Shown here piece by piece: positions 7,575-15,023 of a stretch of DNA of 34,753 bases (its first letter is position 1; each line of letters starts with the position of its first letter). The translations under genes and the position numbers were made by a program. Where the stretch lies: contig QZKV01000014.1 in the NCBI GenBank assembly GCA_003599575.1, positions 1-34,753 of the forward strand, in the 5' to 3' direction. The DNA comes from Desulfobacteraceae bacterium (GTDB taxonomy: Bacteria > Desulfobacterota > Desulfobacteria > Desulfobacterales > Desulfosarcinaceae). Below the pieces are notes generated by a model. That model had not been told where the DNA came from. It saw nothing but the letters and a program-made list of their open reading frames with translations, and searched no databases.

Positions 7575-8603
7575 ATGTCCGACATTACCCAGGTCTATCT
7601 GATTACCGGCTTCCTTGGCGCCGGCAAAACGACCTTTCTCAACCGGATCATCGACCGCTTTCCGCGCAGCAAAAAGTTAACCCTGCTGGTCAATGAATTT
7701 GGCGAAATAGGCGTCGACGGCACGCTGGTCGAGGGCGAAGATATCGACATGCTGGAGATCAGCAAGGGATCGATTTTCTGCGTCTGCGTGAAGACCGATT
7801 TTATCAAAGGCCTCTATCAGCTAAGCACCACTGTTAAACCCGACGTGCTGCTGATCGAATCCACGGGTGTGGCCAATCCTTCCGATCTTAAAAAAGACCT
7901 GAAACTGCCGATATTCAGCGATCGTTTCCATTTCAAAGAGCAGTTCTGCATCATCGATGCGCCCCATTTTATGGGTGCATATGATGTTTATGCCTCTCTT
8001 GAAAAACAAATCGCCTCTTCCACCGTCTTCATTATCAACAAAATAGACAAGGCTTCCCCCGACAGCATTGCTGCGACCAAAGAGATTGTGCGGAAGTTTC
8101 ATCCGCAACCCTTGTTTTTCGAAACAACTTACGCCGACATACCTCTGGATGATTTTTTCGATTTTTCATTGGAAACAGCGGCTGAAATTCCTGGTGCATC
8201 ATCCGGCGGAAAGATGGGCGTGCTGTCGGCTGGCGAACTGGATCAATTTCTGGACGACCTGCTGGAAAGTCCTGATCTGGAAATTACACCGCCCGATTTG
8301 TTGATGTCCGTGGCCTATCAATGGACCGGGAAAAATCCGGAACAAATCAAAGCCATGGCCAAGGCTCTTCCCGATTCGGTCGTTCGTGCCAAAGGGTTCA
8401 TCGAACAAGAAGGCAAAATGCTTCTTTTTAATTTTGTGCTGGGCGACTGGTCCATAGAAGACCCTCGGATTCCCGGGGAGCGGGTTCAACACAAAAACGT
8501 CATTGTTTTTATCGGGCCGCCGGCATCCATGGACGGCATCGAGGCCGCAACTCAATCCGGCAGTTGGATCCATCTGGGTGCCCATCAACCGTTTTCCCAA
8601 TGA
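7575..8603 (+). CDS. CobW/COG0523-type GTPase with non-canonical CxC motif
   Basis: This 342-residue protein is a P-loop GTPase of the G3E family, whose members are metallochaperones or cofactor insertases. Walker A is GFLGAGKT (residues 12-19), a LLIESTGVANP motif follows near 95, and the base-recognition motif NKID lies near 154. The usual metal-binding CxCC motif is altered to FCVCVK (Cys69, Cys71), keeping only two cysteines. The C-terminal CobW-C-like domain covers about 230-342. It sits between a small thioredoxin and a thioredoxin-reductase-like gene. Cobalt or corrinoid handling for the methyltransferase system is a reasonable inference but not shown. A second, canonical member lies at 9642-10811. 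Confidence 0.85.
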   Translation: MSDITQVYLITGFLGAGKTTFLNRIIDRFPRSKKLTLLVNEFGEIGVDGTLVEGEDIDMLEISKGSIFCVCVKTDFIKGLYQLSTTVKPDVLLIESTGVANPSDLKKDLKLPIFSDRFHFKEQFCIIDAPHFMGAYDVYASLEKQIASSTVFIINKIDKASPDSIAATKEIVRKFHPQPLFFETTYADIPLDDFFDFSLETAAEIPGASSGGKMGVLSAGELDQFLDDLLESPDLEITPPDLLMSVAYQWTGKNPEQIKAMAKALPDSVVRAKGFIEQEGKMLLFNFVLGDWSIEDPRIPGERVQHKNVIVFIGPPASMDGIEAATQSGSWIHLGAHQPFSQ

Positions 8604-8657
8604 TGATGATATGTTTTGCCTGAGATGCGGCCATCGGGTTCAACTTTGGAGGACAGC

Positions 8658-9584
8658 ATGTCGCTCGAACAGTGTGACCTTTTGATCGCGGGGACCGGTC
8701 CTGCCGGGATGACGGCGGCACTGTATGGTCAGCGTTTGGGTCTTAAGACGATCGTCTTCGGCGATATACCGGGCGGAAACCTCTACATGATCGAGAGGCT
8801 GGCCAATTTTCCTGGCTTTACCGACGGCATCGCCGGGATGGAACTCGGCGCCAGAATCTTCCAGCAGTCGCAGGCCGAAGGGGCTCGGTATCCCATGGAG
8901 CGCCTGGAAAAACTCCAACGCGTCAACGGCATGTTTCACGGACTGGGCGGCAATGGTCAAATACATAGGGCTTCAGCCGCAGTTGTGGCTACCGGGCGCG
9001 TCCCCATCAGGCTGCCGTTGGAAAAAGCCAATCTGAAGGGCGTTAATTTCTGCTCGATTTGTGACGGCCCGTTGTACCGCAACAAGAACGCGACCCTGGC
9101 GGTTGTCGGCAGCGACAACACCGCCGCTCAGCATGCGCTGACTTTGGCAAAAATCGCCGCCAGGGTATTGTTGATCCATCGCAGCGCCAAAACCAAAATG
9201 GATGCGGCCCACGCGTCCCTTCTATCCGGTCGAGAAAATATTATCACCATGGGGGAGACCGAAGTTATCGGATGCCAAGGCCTCGATATGATCGAATCGC
9301 TGAGGGTTCGCTCATCCCTCAGAGGGACTTATGAAATAGCGGTAGACGGAGTGTTTCTGGCGATCGGCTGGCGGCCGAATACGGATTTTCTTGATTTTCA
9401 AATCGATAAAACACCCGCCGGATACCTTAAAACCGACTCAAATCTGATGACCTCGCTTTCAGGGCTTTTTGCCGCCGGAGATGTCCGCGACACGGATATG
9501 TGGCAAGTTCTGACCGCCTGTGCCGACGGCGCGCGCGCGGCAAAGAGCGCCGCCGCACATATTGCCGGGATCAGCGCCGGTTAA
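8658..9584 (+). CDS. Thioredoxin reductase-like flavoprotein with degenerate NADPH site
   Basis: This 308-residue protein has the architecture of low-molecular-weight thioredoxin reductase. It has an FAD-binding GTGPAG at residues 12-17, a redox-active CSICDGPLY (Cys132, Cys135), a second nucleotide domain, and the FAD-contacting FAAGDVRDTD near 271. The NADPH-binding parts are degraded: GGGDSA is replaced by GSDNTA (151-156), and HRRxxxRA by HRSAKTKM (from residue 174), losing the arginines that hold the 2'-phosphate. It may use another donor, such as ferredoxin, as in the ferredoxin-dependent flavin thioredoxin reductases. The start is ATG 8658 because GGAGGA lies 4-5 nt upstream. A longer TTG start at 8616 has no such site. 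Its likely substrates are the thioredoxin-like proteins of the same locus. Confidence 0.87.
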   Translation: MSLEQCDLLIAGTGPAGMTAALYGQRLGLKTIVFGDIPGGNLYMIERLANFPGFTDGIAGMELGARIFQQSQAEGARYPMERLEKLQRVNGMFHGLGGNGQIHRASAAVVATGRVPIRLPLEKANLKGVNFCSICDGPLYRNKNATLAVVGSDNTAAQHALTLAKIAARVLLIHRSAKTKMDAAHASLLSGRENIITMGETEVIGCQGLDMIESLRVRSSLRGTYEIAVDGVFLAIGWRPNTDFLDFQIDKTPAGYLKTDSNLMTSLSGLFAAGDVRDTDMWQVLTACADGARAAKSAAAHIAGISAG

Positions 9585-9641
9585 AGCCATTTACCCGAGC
9601 GTTTATCTCGCGGCATGAAGATATTTTCATAGGATCATTTT

Positions 9642-10811
9642 ATGAAAAAACCGCGACCTTTGACTGTTAAAGGACCCGTGAAATTAATATTTGTAAGTGG
9701 CTTTTTAGGCTCCGGAAAAACTACCGCCCTTAGCGTCTTGGCCAGGCAACTCAAGAAAAGGGGCCTGCGGATAGGGATCATCACCAATGATCAGAGCGGC
9801 AATCTGGCCGATACCGTTATATTGGGCCAAATGCTTAAAGAAATGGATGTTCCGATTGAAGAAGTGGTGGACGGATGCTTTTGCTGCAAGTTCGACAAGC
9901 TTATGGATCAAATTGATAAGATTCTCATCAACGATCTCGACATACTCCTGGGTGAACCGGTTGGCAGCTGCACGGATTTTGTAGCGTCAGTGGCCCGGCC
10001 CATGATGGTTCACTACGGGGATCATTTCAGATTTGCCCCGATTTCCGCAATTGTGGATCCAGGCCGTATGACTGAATTGTTGTTAAAAGAAACGGCAAGC
10101 ACTTTTCCGGAAGAAGTTGCTTACCTGTTCCGCAAACAACTTGAAGAGGCGGAGCTCATCGTTTTAAACAAAATAGACTTGTTTACGGAAATCGAGATAG
10201 CGCGTCTGACGGCCTTTTTGTACAAAGAGTTCCCCGACAAACAGATCATCGCAGTTTCGGCAAAATATGATATAAATATCGAAAAATGGCTCGCGGTGTT
10301 GCTTTCGGACAGATCCGGCGCCAGGAGTGTTTTGCGTCAAATCGACTATGATCGGTATGCCCGCGCCGAAGCAGTATTGGGCTGGCTTAACGCCGCAGTT
10401 AAAATTTCATCCGCAGAGCCGATTGATTCTGAAAGACTGCTCACGCGTATAACAATGACCCTCCGAAATGAATTTAGAGTAAAGAACGCGGGCATCGGCC
10501 ATTTGAAATGTTCGTTGACGGGCAACGGAAAATCCATGTGGGTCAATCTCACTCATTTATCGGCCGAACCGATTCTGAGCGCTGAAAAGATCGGTCATCC
10601 AACAGTTTGTACCCTGCTCGTCAATGCGCGGGTAAAAATTGAGCCTGAAGCACTGGAGATTATCACAAGGCGTTCATTGCACAATCTGGCAGAAAACTTG
10701 AAAATTAAATTGGACATTCAGGAACTCCGGTGTTTCAGCCCGTCATACCCGGCGCCTCCCTACCGGATGCGCAATCCCGGGGGGGAGAAAAATGAGGTCG
10801 ATGATCAATGA
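9642..10811 (+). CDS. CobW/COG0523-type GTPase (canonical CxCC)
   Basis: This 389-residue G3E GTPase has Walker A GFLGSGKT at residues 20-27, the metal-binding motif DGCFCCKF with Cys79, Cys81 and Cys82, and NKID near residue 176. The canonical CxCC supports transition-metal (Zn or Co) binding, as in CobW/ZNG1-type chaperones. The C-terminal 150 residues are not obviously a standard CobW-C domain. It follows the thioredoxin-reductase-like gene by 57 bp on the same strand. Presence beside corrinoid methyltransferases suggests service to a metal or corrinoid cofactor, but this is inference. Confidence 0.87.
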   Translation: MKKPRPLTVKGPVKLIFVSGFLGSGKTTALSVLARQLKKRGLRIGIITNDQSGNLADTVILGQMLKEMDVPIEEVVDGCFCCKFDKLMDQIDKILINDLDILLGEPVGSCTDFVASVARPMMVHYGDHFRFAPISAIVDPGRMTELLLKETASTFPEEVAYLFRKQLEEAELIVLNKIDLFTEIEIARLTAFLYKEFPDKQIIAVSAKYDINIEKWLAVLLSDRSGARSVLRQIDYDRYARAEAVLGWLNAAVKISSAEPIDSERLLTRITMTLRNEFRVKNAGIGHLKCSLTGNGKSMWVNLTHLSAEPILSAEKIGHPTVCTLLVNARVKIEPEALEIITRRSLHNLAENLKIKLDIQELRCFSPSYPAPPYRMRNPGGEKNEVDDQ

Positions 10812-10952
10812 TTCTTCGCCTCGCCAAACCACTGCCTGCAGGCAGGACTCCCGGGAACCGCTGGCCCGGCCGGCAGGTTGCCTTGCAAGTTTAGGTTGAT
10901 TTTGGTACATTGACGCTGAAATCGGGATCACCGATATGGGCAAAGCCAAAAT

Positions 10953-11303
10953 ATGCTGAATTCAAAGAAGATAGTGATTGAGGTGATGTATAAGGCCGAT
11001 TATTGTTTGCCTTGTTTTTACATGGATCAGACCGTTCTGGAAGTATTGGCCAAGTATGCCGACTTCATCGATTACCAGAGAGTGGATTTCCTGCGCGGTG
11101 AAGGAAAGAAACGCTTTCTGGAGTTGTCCCGCCTGTTGTATGGTGAAGAGAATTTTAGAAAGCACTGCCGGTTGGCGCCGGTTCCATCGCTGTTCATCGA
11201 TGGAGAACTTGTTTTTGATGCCATTCCGCCCGTCTTCGAACTCGAAGACGCCATCGACGAAGCCATTGAGCAAAAGAAAAATCGGACAACTTTAGATAAA
11301 TAG
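10953..11303 (+). CDS. Thioredoxin-like protein with CLPC motif
   Basis: This 116-residue soluble thioredoxin-like protein has the redox motif YCLPCFYM (Cys18, Cys21), a cis-Pro in APVPSLFIDGEL (Pro78), and a C-terminal amphipathic helix. It is the closest neighbour and paralogue of the selenocysteine protein at 11313, whose start lies 9 bp after this stop. Shared blocks are the strand before the redox motif, the (C/U)xPCxYM motif and VPS(L/I)xIxGEL(V/A)F(D/E)(A/S)IPxVxxL. It probably receives electrons from the reductase at 8658, by position. The ATG is preceded by only a weak ribosome-binding site. Confidence 0.8.
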   Translation: MLNSKKIVIEVMYKADYCLPCFYMDQTVLEVLAKYADFIDYQRVDFLRGEGKKRFLELSRLLYGEENFRKHCRLAPVPSLFIDGELVFDAIPPVFELEDAIDEAIEQKKNRTTLDK

Positions 11304-11312
11304 GTGATTGCG

Positions 11313-11600
11313 ATGAAATCAGATAAGATTCATCTGCAGGTGCTTCACGAAGGCGCCCACTGAATCCCTTGTGAATATATGGCCCGTGTGGTTGAAACCG
11401 TTGCCGCCCAATATGCCGATTCGGTCCGGTGGGAGATCGTAGTAACGAAAAGACTCGAAGGCGCCCTTCGGCATGCCGAGTTGTCGAAAAAGCTTGGGCG
11501 CCCCATGCCGGTACCATCCATTATCGTGAACGGCGAGTTGGCCTTTGAGTCGATTCCCAGCGTAGAGGATTTGCGGGCATATCTCGATGCGCGTATTTAA
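11313..11600 (+). CDS. Selenocysteine thioredoxin-like protein (UxPC; UGA at 11361-11363 read as Sec)
   Basis: Reading from ATG 11313 (ribosome-binding site GGTGAT) through the in-frame TGA at 11361-11363 gives 95 residues ending at TAA 11598-11600. The UGA falls at residue 17 in the sequence EGAHUIPCEYMARV, exactly where the paralogue at 10953 has the first Cys of YCLPCFYM and the one at 6494 has QCAACGYM. The protein is otherwise intact, with the cis-Pro block VPSIIVNGELAFESIP (Pro68). A stop at residue 17 would leave no fold, and an internal start after the TGA would remove the first strand and the active site. Replacing the N-terminal redox Cys by Sec is a known pattern in thioredoxin-fold selenoproteins. 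A weaker SECIS-like hairpin follows the UGA. Confidence 0.85.
11381..11405 (+). promoter_or_regulatory. Candidate SECIS-like hairpin of the UxPC gene
   Basis: The apical stem is 11388-11392 with 11397-11401 (5 bp, two of them G-U) and has a TGAA loop whose second base is G. A lower GGC/GCC pairing (11381-11383 with 11403-11405) lies beneath an internal loop. The loop begins about 30 nt after the UGA, within the range accepted for bacterial SECIS elements. It is less convincing than the hairpin at 6383. Confidence 0.45.
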
Positions 11601-11672
11601 TTGCGCTCGCGGACGGCACCCCCGATCCAAGACCCGGGAAACTTCCTTTGCGCCGACAATCACCGCTCGACA

Positions 11673-12191
11673 TCATTTTTCGATACCAGTTCGGGCTTCC
11701 GTACCGTGCTCATAATAGTGCTTTTTGGCCTGCAGTTCGGTCACCATGTCGGCCATTTCCATGATCCGTGGGGAAGCGTAGCGCCCCGTGATGACCAGTT
11801 CGAGCGCGTATGGTTTGTTGATGATGATGCCGAGAAGCTCCTGCATCGGAAACAGGCCGAATTCTACCGCGACATTGGCCTCGTCAAGTATGACCATGTC
11901 GTATCGGCCCGATGCAATAACCTGCTTCACCCGTTCCAATCCCCTTCTGGCGGCTTGGATATCTTCAAGGTCCGGTTTCTTATTGGTGAATCGATCCAGC
12001 CCGAACTGCTCGACCGTAATCAAATCATCGAATCGTTTCAGTGCTTTGATTTCGCTAAATTCACCTTTTTTGACAAATTGACCGAAAAATATTTTCATAC
12101 CGGCGCCGGCGGCTCTAATGGAGAGTCCTATAGCGGCGGTTGTTTTGCCCTTCCCGTTACCGGTAAGAACATGCACGTAGCCCTTATTCAT
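11673..12191 (-). CDS. cobO: Cob(I)alamin (corrinoid) adenosyltransferase, CobO/BtuR type
   Basis: This 172-residue protein transfers the adenosyl group of ATP to Co(I) corrinoids. The N-terminal P-loop GNGKGKT (residues 11-17) is the CobO/CobA hallmark. The segments MVILDEANVAVEFGLF and ELVITGRYASPRIMEMADMVTEL match the family's ATP/corrinoid-binding regions. The length is that of the compact family members. It is transcribed against the preceding operon, with only about 70 bp between the two 3' ends. It fits the locus theme of corrinoid handling, but whether it serves the methyltransferases or general B12 metabolism is not shown. Confidence 0.92.
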   Translation of the reverse strand: MNKGYVHVLTGNGKGKTTAAIGLSIRAAGAGMKIFFGQFVKKGEFSEIKALKRFDDLITVEQFGLDRFTNKKPDLEDIQAARRGLERVKQVIASGRYDMVILDEANVAVEFGLFPMQELLGIIINKPYALELVITGRYASPRIMEMADMVTELQAKKHYYEHGTEARTGIEK

Positions 12192-12471
12192 GATTTTGCC
12201 CTTATGCTGACCATTTGCGTAATTGATGCATTGATCAGTGTCTGTTCACTGGGAGCCGCCACAGTATGCATTCGCAACCGGCGATGCATGCCGACTGCAG
12301 CTGAATACCCGCAACAGGCACTGTTTGGAAAATGCAAGAAAAATGTACTCATACCCATTTCAGTGATTCGAGGCAAGGAAATATAGAGGTAAGCTTCATG
12401 TGCATCAGCTAACTGTGTCCGTCCACCGCGAAGGCGTTTGCCGCCGCGCAGGCCTTCTGGGAGGTCAAAAC

Positions 12472-12648
12472 ATGCATATCACCGAAGGGATTATCACCGG
12501 CAGTGCCGCTGTCCTGTATTCCCTCGCCGGGGTCGGCCTTGTGAGCCTCGGCGTGTGCAAAATGAAGCGTTTCGTCGCAGAAAGCACTAAAAAAGCCGCT
12601 CCTGGCTTGGCGGGCCGCTGGCGCACCATGCACCAATCCAACTTGTAA
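12472..12648 (+). pseudogene. cbiM: CbiM N-terminal remnant (cobalt transporter membrane component)
   Basis: From ATG 12472 the first 35 residues (MHITEGIITGSA... then a hydrophobic helix and KMKRF) look like the N-terminus of CbiM, the cobalt ECF transporter core, in which the MHI N-terminus supplies metal ligands. CbiM has about 200 or more residues, but here the frame runs only 58 codons, and its last 20 residues no longer resemble a transporter. The following DNA belongs to a different broken gene. It is best read as a truncated remnant. The similarity is recalled from the family motif, not computed. Confidence 0.55.
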
Positions 12649-12659
12649 TCAGAAAGACT

Positions 12660-13340
12660 TTAGGAGACGCCCTTGATATCGATGCCCTGGTGCGCGTCAA
12701 GGTGGAAATGCGTTCGGGATCCTCCCTATCCGAAAACATCTACATCAGACGCGACAAGCGGATCAGAGACGTGGGTGTGCTTTTCCTGTTGGATCTGGGC
12801 GCCTCCACCGAGAAAAAGGTGAATGCCACTGGGTGCTCGACATCCACAAAGAGGCCATGGTGCTTGTGGCCGAAGCACTCGATTCAGTGGGCGATCCCTA
12901 CGCCATCTTCGGCTTCAGTTCCGAGGGCCGCTTCAGGGTTGACCTCTTCAACATCAAGGATTTTAATGAGTCGTACGGGAAGCGGGTCAGGAACCGCATC
13001 GGCCGGTTGGAGCCTTTGGGGCTCACGCGCATGGGGGCTGTAATCCGACACGCCACCCATCGATTGGAAGGCGTGGGCGCGGCTGTCAAACTCCTGGTGA
13101 TCCTCACGGATGGAAGACCCTATGATCTTGAATATGGCAACCTTGACTACGCCATGGCCGACACAGAAAGCGGTTCGGGAAGCGCGATGCAAGAGAATCC
13201 ATCCGTTCATCATAACCTCGGACCAGAAGAGCAAAAAGTATCTGAGAAGAATCGCGCCTCAAACGATGAGCATCATTTTGCCTAAAGTGGAAATGTTGCC
13301 CCGGCTTCTGCCGGCTGTTTACAAGCGGCTCACCATGTGA
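12660..13340 (+). pseudogene. NorD/CbbO-like VWA-domain protein, C-terminal part, two frameshifts
   Basis: Three successive frames together spell the C-terminal von Willebrand A domain of a NorD/CbbO-type protein, whose members act with a MoxR AAA+ ATPase in enzyme activation. The first block starts LGDALDID and contains RDVGVLFLLDLGAST (a degraded MIDAS DxSxS, here DxGxS). A shift near 12818-12830 leads into VLDIHKEAMVLVAEAL...ILTDGRPYD. Another shift near 13160-13166 leads into KAVREARCKRIHPFIITSD and ends RLLPAVYKRLTM, the usual NorD end. The N-terminal half and any start are missing. Two frameshifts plus truncation make it a pseudogene. A programmed frameshift is unlikely at two sites. 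Confidence 0.8.
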
Positions 13341-13485
13341 GCATGCTGTTGGCATTAAGTGATCAGGTTAAAATCGCCGGAATAGATCTCATAAAATGAC
13401 TGGACGTTACTCGGGCAGTCGCTTCTGGGCACCCTTGCGCCCAGATAACCAGGGGTGCATCAAGTTAGTCCAAAGGAGAGATAAG

Positions 13486-13992
13486 ATGAATGATCGTTAC
13501 AGCCTCCTGGTCGCCAGGGCCTTGGAACTGGGGGCCGGTGAAGCCAAATTGATCGAGACGGAGCAGATCGTCTTCGATCCGCGTTCCTTTCTCAAGTGCC
13601 GCTTCGGCTGTAATCGGTGGGGGAAATTCTGGACCTGCCCGCCTCATATGCAGCTTTCTCCTGAAACTTTTATGGAAGCGATGAAGAAGTACAAAGCGGG
13701 GATTGTCCTCAAGACCTCGGACCCTAAACAAGGGCAAGAAGTGGCGATCGCCTTGGAGAAGGAGGCCATGCTGAAACATGGGCTCAATTTCGCCTTTGCG
13801 TTGACGCTATGTGTGCAATGCGAGAAGTGCGCCTACCCGGAACCATGTCTTTTCCCCCACATGGCCCGGCCAAGTATGGACGCCTATGGGATGGACATCG
13901 GAAAAACGATAGAACCCCTTGGCTTCAAAGTGGTCTTTGATCCGCACGGGAAGCTTCTGCCTGCATGGTACGGCATGATATTACTGGATTGA
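13486..13992 (+). CDS. DUF2284 family putative metal-binding protein (second copy)
   Basis: This 168-residue protein has the DUF2284 signature: Cys38, Cys42 and Cys51 in CRFGCNRWGKFWTCPP, then Cys109, Cys112, Cys115 and Cys121 in CVQCEKCAYPEPCLFP, followed by RPSMDAYGMD. It is shorter than the copy at 4669 because the middle region is reduced. The start is ATG 13486, preceded by AAAGGAGAG at good spacing. The frame is open to 13396, but that stretch reads as non-coding. It is intact although it sits between two decayed genes, which suggests it is still under selection. Function unknown; a metal or Fe-S site is likely. Confidence 0.85.
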   Translation: MNDRYSLLVARALELGAGEAKLIETEQIVFDPRSFLKCRFGCNRWGKFWTCPPHMQLSPETFMEAMKKYKAGIVLKTSDPKQGQEVAIALEKEAMLKHGLNFAFALTLCVQCEKCAYPEPCLFPHMARPSMDAYGMDIGKTIEPLGFKVVFDPHGKLLPAWYGMILLD

Positions 13993-13997
13993 GAGGT

Positions 13998-14324
13998 CAT
14001 ACGAACCGCTTGATCAGCCTGATGCTTCAGTGCGGGGCCGACGGACTTGGCGTTGACCAGTCCTGCCATGTGGACCAGGTCCGGGCACAGACACCCCGGG
14101 ATCTTCCCCTGGCCGCGGTAATCGGTGATCACACCATGCTTGCCAAAGCCGAACCGAACCAGGTCAGAGAGACGGTCCGGCGCTTCCTGGACAAGAATCT
14201 GACCCTTGTCCTGCCGCCGGCAAAGATAGAAAACATTGCCGCCTTCGTGGATGAGGTACGCTCGTACGCAGGCCCATCATCATCGCGCGGATCGGGGAAT
14301 GGAGGCGGCAACGATGCCAGCTGA
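13998..14324 (+). pseudogene. C-terminal remnant of an MtaA-type methyltransferase
   Basis: From about 14000 the frame reads GHTNRLISLMLQCGADGLGVDQ, which matches the part of UroD-type methyltransferases directly after the HxCG zinc motif. It then continues AAVIGDHTMLAKA and VRETVRRFLDKNLTLVLPP, as in the family. The HxC itself and everything before it are missing, and the third-ligand motif PGC is replaced by LPPAK, so no metal site remains. The frame ends inside the start of the DUF1638 gene. An ATG at 13965 opens the frame but lies in the DUF2284 gene. It is read as a truncated, inactive remnant. Confidence 0.55.
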
Positions 14325-14928
14325 GCAAACCCCCATGCTGATCGCTTGCGGGATACTGCGCGACGAGATCCTTGCCCTGCTGGCTCAGGGCAGGATCAGG
14401 GCCGCGACACACTTTTTGAGTTCCCGGCTGCACCGGGATCCCCGGCAATTGGGCAAGGCTCTGGCTGCGGCCATGAAATTTTTCAGCCGTAAATTTGGTC
14501 GGCGGATCGTGGTGGTTTATGGGGATGCCTGTCTGGGCTTTGATGGCGAGATGGGTCGCCTGGTGGAAAATTATGGATTGACCAAGATTAAGGCCGTCAA
14601 CTGCATTGATTGCCTGTTGGGTGGCCGGCTTCTGGAGATAGACCCTGATCACCGCTATTTTTTCCTGAACCGTGCTTTTCTCCAGTTCGGCCGCAATTCT
14701 TTGTTCAACAATGATCCGGCTACCATCCGGGAGCAATTCAGGATGCTTGCCGCCATCGTGCCGATCGATTCCATGGGCGCGCTGGATGCCCACTGGGATG
14801 AGATTCAAAGGATCAGCGAGATGACCGGACTGCCGCTCAGGGAGTTGATCGAAGTGGGATTGGAAGGGGTGGAAAAGATGCTCGCCGAAGCGATCACACG
14901 CCTGCCCACTTCAGGGCCGCCAAGCTGA
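14314..14928 (+). CDS. DUF1638 family protein
   Basis: This 204-residue protein starts PMLIACGILRDEILAL and has the LHRDPRQLGKAL and IVVVYGDACLG blocks of DUF1638, a family of unknown function often seen near corrinoid methyltransferases. Two further cysteines are in NCIDCLLGG. There is no signal peptide or membrane helix. The start is ATG 14314, 8 nt after GGAGG. A longer frame from 14236 lacks a ribosome-binding site and overlaps the remnant upstream. It is the last + strand gene before a convergent minus-strand operon. Confidence 0.82.
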   Translation: MPAEQTPMLIACGILRDEILALLAQGRIRAATHFLSSRLHRDPRQLGKALAAAMKFFSRKFGRRIVVVYGDACLGFDGEMGRLVENYGLTKIKAVNCIDCLLGGRLLEIDPDHRYFFLNRAFLQFGRNSLFNNDPATIREQFRMLAAIVPIDSMGALDAHWDEIQRISEMTGLPLRELIEVGLEGVEKMLAEAITRLPTSGPPS

Positions 14929-14939
14929 ACACGAGGGGG

Positions 14940-14974
14940 GCAAGCCGGAAGAGACCAATCAGTCGCCGGCTTGC
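14940..14974. terminator. Hairpin between convergent genes
   Basis: A perfect 9-bp stem (14940-14948 with 14966-14974) has a 17-nt loop and lies between the ends of the DUF1638 gene and the AIR-synthase-like gene. The right arm is followed by GCAGGTTTAATG, a weak T-run. It could serve as a shared terminator for both strands. Confidence 0.4.
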
Positions 14975-15023
14975 AGGTTTAATGAAACGTGAGACAGCTA
15001 CAAGAATATGATTTTCGGAAAGG

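Noticed and set aside
10832..10845. 14-nt perfect palindrome CTGCCTGCAGGCAG between the second CobW gene and the CLPC gene
   Set aside because: A single GC-rich palindrome in a 141-bp gap, with no second copy seen in the window and no context such as a T-run, is not enough to call a repeat, operator or terminator.
11379..11600. A short 73-residue protein starting after the TGA at 11361
   Set aside because: It lacks the first strand and the redox motif, has no ribosome-binding site, and its upstream frame matches the paralogue at 10953 when TGA is read as Sec.
12192..12471. Possible cobalamin riboswitch or small gene upstream of the CbiM remnant
   Set aside because: I looked for the conserved B12-box (GCCACTG-like) and a paired terminator and found neither. 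The open frames here have no ribosome-binding site or recognisable product.
12660..13340. Programmed frameshifting in the VWA gene
   Set aside because: Two shifts in opposite directions, no slippery heptamer at the second site, a missing N-terminal half and neighbouring remnants point to decay.
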